This document shows, one piece after another, positions 8,345 through 13,144 of a DNA stretch of 13,144 nt. Source of the stretch: Larix sibirica (taxonomy: Eukaryota > Streptophyta > Pinopsida > Pinales > Pinaceae); assembly GCA_004151065.3 (NCBI GenBank), contig NWUY0300016356.1, positions 8,698 through 21,841 on the forward strand. Reading direction: 5' to 3'. The notes beneath the pieces are model-generated. The model did no database searches. It saw nothing but the letters and a program-made list of their open reading frames with translations, and was not told the DNA's origin. The position numbers and the translations under genes are program-made. Each line of letters opens with the position of its first letter. Within the stretch, counting starts at the first letter, position 1.

Positions 8345-9060
8345 TGATAATATAGTTTTATAAATCGTCCATTAATAGGCGAGGGAAATCCCTTTGCATC
8401 CAAGTGACAAGGTAGAAGGAGTTAGTACCCGCAAGGTCATCAATTTTATAGGGTCCCAACCATAAACTCTCAAATTCCCCATGCTTCCCAAGTTTCTTAA
8501 TGCATTTGTTCCACATGAGCACTAGGTTACCCCTTTGCAAGTCCCTATCACGAGATTTCCTATCGAACCCAATTTTGACTCTTTGCTGGCACTTTGCAAA
8601 ATGGTTGAAAGCTTTCTTTCTAGTTTCATCAAGTTCAATTAATTGATTGATACTTTCTTGCACAACATCTTGTTTGGAGGTAAATTGCTACATGAATTGG
8701 TACACATAAATATTCAAGTGAATGGGAGAAGTAACATTGATGTCGTATACTAATTCAAAAGGGAATTTTCTAGTTGATTCTTTCTTAGTTATTCTATCAT
8801 CCCACAAGGAATGTTTAATCTTTCCATCTCAGTTCTTCTTGTTCTCGCCTACATTTTAATGGAAGGGATGCAAGCTTTTGTCTACCAGCAAATAACTGGC
8901 AATGTTGACAATTCATTACAAACTTGTGGACATCAATGAAGATCGTGGGTCAATAGTAGCCTACCCTCAAGATATTATGAGTGGTTGTTCTAGTAACGTA
9001 ATGTCCACCTCCAAATATTTCATGCAAACCATTCATGAACCATTTAGCTTCAACATCGTC
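8345..9060 (-). pseudogene. IN: Integrase pseudogene of Element B, copy 1, with catalytic core deleted
   Basis: Three parts are readable on the minus strand. The zinc-binding domain spans about 8899-9024: His at 9022-9024 and 9001-9003 (H-x6-H, in LHEIFGGGHY), then CQHC at 8899-8910, followed by AGRQKLASLPLK. One TGA at 8950-8952 (GYY*PTIF) replaces an expected Trp. Next, FPFELVYD (about 8740-8764) marks the end of the catalytic core. Only about 90 bp separate these landmarks instead of roughly 500-600, so all three D,D-35-E residues are missing. The C-terminal domain is open at 8358-8663, with LIELDETRKKAFNHF, FESLWLGPYKIDDLAGTNSF and FYLVTW. After a frameshift the conventional pol end INGRFIKLYY is readable at 8349-8378. 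The protein could not catalyse integration. Confidence 0.9.
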
Positions 9061-9703
9061 AACACACGTAGGACCAACCCATTCGTGTTTCTCCAACCTA
9101 GTCCTACCTGCACGATACAATGCTCAGATGTTGTAAGTATTAAAGCACTTTGCTTATGGTCAATTGAGTAGTATATACAAGTGATATTATTCAAGTAATA
9201 GATAATTTCTGAGTACCAATCATGTTGTTATGATATGTTTAATACAACGGAAATCATCTCAAGGGTTTCATCACTTAAGGATTTCTTATTTCCTTCGATG
9301 AGCATATGGGATAAGCCTTGTCCTTTGATCGAATTGGTAGGCCTTATCTCTCAATCATGTTCTTGAATTTGAGTCACCCACTTTCCTCTAAGTCCTAGAC
9401 AATCATGTTGAGTTAGGATGTTCTTGATAGCAACATGGGATGCATAAGCTATTATCTTAGAGTAACCAACGTAACTTCTAAGTGTTTCAGTGATTGAATG
9501 AGGGCATAAGCTTTATTTTCCATTATGGCATACTTCAAATCCGCATATCTAAGTGCTTTGATCATGAAGGCTATGGATTGCTCTAAGTTCTCATCGTTCT
9601 TTTGCAACAAGACCCCAACAATTGTGTCCTCATACATTAGAGGAAATTTGAGGTCTAAAATGGGCCTCATAAGAAAAATAATAAAAAAAGCCATGTCACA
9701 CTA
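9061..9703 (-). pseudogene. RH: RNase H and linker pseudogene of Element B, copy 1
   Basis: The open stretch at 9452-9694 contains DTIVGVLLQKNDENLEQSIA, then IKALRYADLKYAIMENKAYA and LIQSLKHLE, matching the RNase H of plant Ty3/gypsy elements. It differs clearly from Element A's RNase H (GLGGVLMQEGHV, YVTRDLELA), so this is another lineage. The first catalytic Asp motif (TDAS) is not recognisable; PLMYED stands in its place. Downstream, LRGKWVTQIQEHD then a stop, KGQGLSHMLIEGN, DWYSEIIYYL and SEHCIVQ in shifting frames are the usual connector to integrase. RT, protease and gag would lie beyond 9703 and are not present in the window. Confidence 0.82.
9664..9703 (-). other. 40-bp end of copy 1 not yet reached in copy 2
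   Basis: This segment continues Element B's pol region upstream (on the minus strand) and ends at the N. It includes an A-rich run. If copies 1 and 2 are one locus, the same bases should follow position 13144. Confidence 0.7.
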
Positions 9704-9704
9704 N
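9704..9704. other. Single N marking a probable contig joint
   Basis: The N lies exactly at the start of repeat copy 2. Some scaffolding programs write one N where the estimated gap is zero or negative, which would fit two overlapping contig ends. Confidence 0.85.
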
Positions 9705-10230
9705 TGTCTCAACTACCTTCCTCTTGGAAGCATTAAATGATTGGGGTGCATGAGTCAACTTGACATTTGATGGTTGATCAATCCTCTCTAGGACACCTGG
9801 CTCTCATCTATAGGCTTCATGGATTCAATACGTCATTTCCTAACCTTAGGATAATCATGCCCCTTGCTTTTGTTGCCTTGCACAATTAGCTATAGATTTT
9901 ACTATGCACATGTACATGACATTTACAATGCTACTACATTTGACCAGTGCATGGTTCTCTAACCACATTAATTGGTGGTATACACACACATATATATTCG
10001 AGTTGTCCATGGTAGGGCCTTTACCTTGAGTTCCTCGCCATGTTCCATCAATTACATCAATGATATTACATTATTTACATAGTTTATGTCAAGGGTCAAA
10101 ACTAGTGACATTATATCACACACCTCCAACTTATGCCCTAAGTTGTAGTTTAGCTTCTGTTACTTGATTTGCAGCCCTTCCTAAGATAACCAAACCACAA
10201 ACAAGCAACAAAACTAAGCCACAAAACAAC
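9705..10230. other. Non-coding stretch beyond the Element B LTR, copy 2
   Basis: Equivalent to 6224-6749, with differences at 9902 and 9931. C9902 turns the minus-strand AATAAA word of copy 1 into AGTAAA. The AC/AT microsatellite lies at 9982-9997. No gene is seen. Confidence 0.5.
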
Positions 10231-10231
10231 A

Positions 10232-11016
10232 AAGTTGATCCACTTGAGCAAATTTACCCTTGTAGTGAACTAGGAGCATAGACTTTACAATGATAAAATA
10301 ATATGTTACCTCAATAATAAACCACCAAGTTGTGCCAATGATAGAAAATCCCAATAGGAAAAACCTTTGGATGCACAATGATAATATTTCTCTCCAATAA
10401 TGCTCAACAACAATGAGAATGAGAAATTATCTCTCTTATATAGGAGAAAAAATCTACCTCCTATATACAATAAAATAATAATAAAAGTGCCAAAACCTTA
10501 GATCCATCCTAGGGATCTTCCAAAATACATAAAATAATGTTCAAACCCTCAAGGAGTATGTCACCCCCATCAAATCATGAACAAAATGCAGTGTGGTACA
10601 ATAAATGGCCTAACAGAGAGGACACTCCAACAAAATGAGGCCAAAATCTCATACGTGTGGTTGGAAAAGGTCCCCAAGTGGGGATGTCACCCTCAAAATA
10701 TGCAACAACTCCCTCAAGAATGGGAGTGCTAGCCTCCAAAACCATGCTAAGTGTGAGGGGGGTTCATCCCAAGGCCTAAACCCTAGGATGCCCTTCTTTA
10801 GATGCTCCGACGACCCTCCAAACAAGTGCTAGAAGGGCGATGAATCCAGGATGTAGGCTCAAATGGTCCTCTAGAAGGCTCCAAATGTCATATCAATGGT
10901 CCATACATGAAGTGCTAGGTCCAAATGTGTGGAAGGAGGGGTCTAAGAGTCTCCCAAGCCTCCCACGTGCCAAGTACAAGCCCTCAAGGTGTTAGGGAGT
11001 GTGATACCCCCTCAAA
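10232..11016 (-). mobile_element. Probable 3' LTR of Element B, copy 2 (edges uncertain)
   Basis: Identical to 6751-7535 as far as I could compare, including the TATA box and the three G-rich runs. The boundaries carry the same uncertainty as copy 1. It gives no independent evidence if the two copies are one locus. Confidence 0.42.
10436..10442 (-). promoter_or_regulatory. TATA box in the Element B LTR, copy 2
   Basis: Same TATATAA word as at 6955-6961, in the same orientation and surroundings. Confidence 0.62.
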
Positions 11017-11821
11017 TGTGCTAGGAACATAACATATAGATCATCCTTGAGTGTAGCGCTCCATCAACCTGTGCCTAATAACCATCCAACATACCAATCA
11101 AGTCATAGCATGTGTGTAATAAGATCACTCTAGCGTAATAAATTTAACCATCATCAAAACTCAGACAAATGTTCATCTAATATGACAATAATAATAAATA
11201 CATGTTACAAACACACATTTTCTAATAACTCAGTGATAATGATTTTACTCATCACATATCACATCACTAGAAGATCAAGCATTGTCTATGACTAGGCACA
11301 TTAAGGAACATGGACCATTTGACAAAGTTGAAGGACCTATGACCATTGATCTATGGTGAAGCCACATATCTCATCTTGAGCAAAAATTGCTCAAAATCAC
11401 CCTTTTGAAAAAGGGGTAACATCTAGTTCCAACTACAAGACATGTACTTTGTCTGAGAGTGCATCATAACTCCAGTATCTCAACCTGTTTCCTGCACAAC
11501 CCACTCAAAGTGCAGATCAAATCATATTGAGGGATCAAGACACAAGTGTCTTGTCCCTATCTACATAAATCAAAGCATAAAGGAACCAATAGTTCATCTT
11601 ATCCAACAAAATAAAATAAACTGCATGAAAATGAAATAACATCATGTGACATGAAATGCAAATCAATCAAATGCCAGAAATAAATGTGTATATCAAAATG
11701 CAATGCATGGATAACTCAATACATGTAAAGTAGTATGCAAATAAAATGTAGATGGAAATGCAAGCCAATCAAATGAAATGCAATCCTACCCTACAAAGGA
11801 TGCCTTGTGGCATTAGATACC
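11017..11821 (-). other. Non-coding 3' region of Element B, copy 2
   Basis: Equivalent to 7536-8340 with no difference seen. It includes the paired inverted repeats at 11376-11394 and 11400-11415 and the short direct repeats at 11653-11673 and 11755-11775. No gene is visible. Confidence 0.55.
11376..11415. repeat. Two adjacent perfect inverted repeats, copy 2
   Basis: Same two stems as at 7895-7934, unchanged. Confidence 0.73.
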
Positions 11822-11825
11822 ATTG

Positions 11826-12541
11826 TGATAATATAGTTTTATAAATCGTCCATTAATAGGCGAGGGAAATCCCTTTGCATCCAAGTGACAAGGTAGAAGG
11901 AGTTAGTACCCGCAAGGTCATCAATTTTATAGGGTCCCAACCATAAACTCTCAAATTCCCCATGCTTCCCAAGTTTCTTAATGCATTTGTTCCACATGAG
12001 CACTAGGTTACCCCTTTGCAAGTCCCTATCACGAGATTTCCTATCGAACCCAATTTTGACTCTTTGCTGGCACTTTGCAAAATGGTTGAAAGCTTTCTTT
12101 CTAGTTTCATCAAGTTCAATTAATTGATTGATACTTTCTTGCACAACATCTTGTTTGGAGGTAAATTGCTACATGAATTGGTACACATAAATATTCAAGT
12201 GAATGGGAAAAGTAACATTGATGTCGTATACTAATTCAAAAGGGAATTTTCTAGTTGATTCTTTCTTAGTTATTCTATCATCCCACAAGGAATGTTTAAT
12301 CTTTCCATCTCAGTTCTTCTTGTTCTCGCCTACATTTTAATGGAAGGGATGCAAGCTTTTGTCTACCAGCAAATAACTGGCAATGTTGACAATTCATTAC
12401 AAACTTGTGGACATCAATGAAGATCGTGGGTCAATAGTAGCCTACCCTCAAGATATTATGAGTGGTTGTTCTAGTAACGTAATGTCCACCTCCAAATATT
12501 TCATGCAAACCATTCATGAACCATTTAGCTTCAACATCGTC
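11826..12541 (-). pseudogene. IN: Integrase pseudogene of Element B, copy 2, with catalytic core deleted
   Basis: Same structure as the copy at 8345-9060. The C-terminal domain is open at 11839-12144, the core remnant FPFELVYD lies near 12221-12245, and the HHCC domain is at 12380-12505 with the same in-frame TGA (12431-12433). The only difference seen is A12209 in place of G8728. On the coding strand this changes a TCT codon to TTT (Ser to Phe) just after the core remnant. The shared core deletion, shared stops and shared frameshift mean the damage predates any duplication. This is also what one would see if the same locus were assembled twice. Confidence 0.88.
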
Positions 12542-13144
12542 AACACACGTAGGACCAACCCATTCGTGTTTCTCCAACCTAGTCCTACCTGCACGATACA
12601 ATGCTCAGATGTTGTAAGTATTAAAGCACTTTGCTTATGGTCAATTGAGTAGTATATACAAGTGATATTATTCAAGTAATAGATAATTTCTGAGTACCAA
12701 TCATGTTGTTATGATATGTTTAATACAACGGAAATCATCTCAAGGGTTTCATCACTTAAGGATTTCTTATTTCCTTCGATGAGCATATGGGATAAGCCTT
12801 GTCCTTTGATCGAATTGGTAGGCCTTATCTCTCAATCATGTTCTTGAATTTGAGTCACCCACTTTCCTCTAAGTCCTAGACAATCATGTTGAGTTAGGAT
12901 GTTCTTGATAGCAACATGGGATGCATAAGCTATTATCTTAGAGTAACCAACGTAACTTCTAAGTGTTTCAGTGATTGAATGAGGGCATAAGCTTTATTTT
13001 CCATTATGGCATACTTCAAATCCGCATATCTAAGTGCTTTGATCATGAAGGCTATGGATTGCTCTAAGTTCTCATCGTTCTTTTGCAACAAGACCCCAAC
13101 AATTGTGTCCTCATACATTAGAGGAAATTTGAGGTCTAAAATGG
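12542..13144 (-). pseudogene. RH: RNase H and linker pseudogene of Element B, copy 2, cut by the window end
   Basis: Same as 9061-9663. The open stretch at 12933-13118 begins inside the RNase H domain (YEDTIVGVLLQKNDEN) and contains LKYAIMENKAYA. The upstream part of the domain and any RT lie past the window end, so this copy is the only lead to the missing half of Element B. Confidence 0.8.

Larger units (their letters stand above)
6224..9663. repeat. Copy 1 of a 3440-bp near-identical duplicated block
   Basis: Every base here lines up with 9705-13144 at a constant offset of 3481 with no indels. By eye I found three differences: T6421 versus C9902, T6450 versus C9931, and G8728 versus A12209. 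All are transitions. Copy 1 continues past 9663 for 40 bases to the N; copy 2 is cut by the window end. Confidence 0.97.
9705..13144. repeat. Copy 2 of the 3440-bp block, starting directly after an N
   Basis: The copy starts on the first base after the lone N at 9704 and matches 6224 onward to the end of the window. The sharp coincidence of the repeat edge with an assembly gap, plus three transitions over 3440 bp, points to unmerged overlapping contigs or two alleles. A recent real tandem duplication is the alternative. Confidence 0.97.

Noticed and set aside
8345-9060. A domesticated integrase-derived host gene
   Set aside because: The frame is broken by a stop and a frameshift, the catalytic core is deleted, and it remains in its original element context.
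8902-9171. An 89-codon plus-strand open frame, repeated at 12383-12652
   Set aside because: It is antisense to the integrase zinc-binding domain, whose HHCC residues are clear on the minus strand.
6224-13144. A true recent tandem duplication of Element B
   Set aside because: Not excluded, but the repeat edge coincides with an N and the divergence is at allele level, so an assembly explanation is preferred.
1-13144. tRNA, rRNA or bacterial-type operon genes
   Set aside because: I saw no cloverleaf, rRNA core or Shine-Dalgarno-led reading frames. The only tRNA-like match is the primer-binding site of Element A.

Overview
The window looks like intergenic DNA from a large plant nuclear genome. 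It is filled with decayed Ty3/gypsy LTR retrotransposons, and I found no intact host gene, tRNA, rRNA, CRISPR array or bacterial-type operon. The plant assignment rests on a primer-binding site for initiator-Met tRNA, plant-type gypsy pol motifs, and the density of old disabled copies. A gymnosperm or another repeat-rich seed plant is my guess, not something the sequence proves.

Region 1 (1-3831, minus strand) is the internal part of Element A. It reads leftward as primer-binding site (3808-3828), gag (from about 3618), zinc knuckle (2434-2472), aspartic protease, reverse transcriptase, RNase H, then the zinc-binding domain and first catalytic Asp of integrase, where the window edge cuts it. 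This is the Ty3/gypsy order. Every module has stops or frameshifts, and catalytic residues are lost in protease, RT and RNase H.

Region 2 (3832 to roughly 6200) is non-coding and best read as the 5' LTR of Element A. It holds three diverged tandem units of about 240 bp (4783-5460). A single N lies at 5339. The far end of the LTR cannot be fixed because its partner LTR is outside the window.

Region 3 (6224-9703) carries Element B, a second Ty3/gypsy fragment of a different lineage, also on the minus strand. It has an RNase H remnant, an integrase zinc-binding domain, a nearly complete deletion of the integrase catalytic core, the integrase C-terminal domain, a non-coding 3' region and a probable 3' LTR with a TATA box.

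Region 4 (9705-13144) repeats 6224-9663 at a constant offset of 3481 bp. I found only three single-base differences, all transitions. The copy begins on the base after a lone N at 9704, so it is more likely two overlapping contigs or two haplotypes placed end to end than a real tandem duplication. The modules once formed gag-pol polyproteins for retrotransposition, but nothing here could support autonomous movement.
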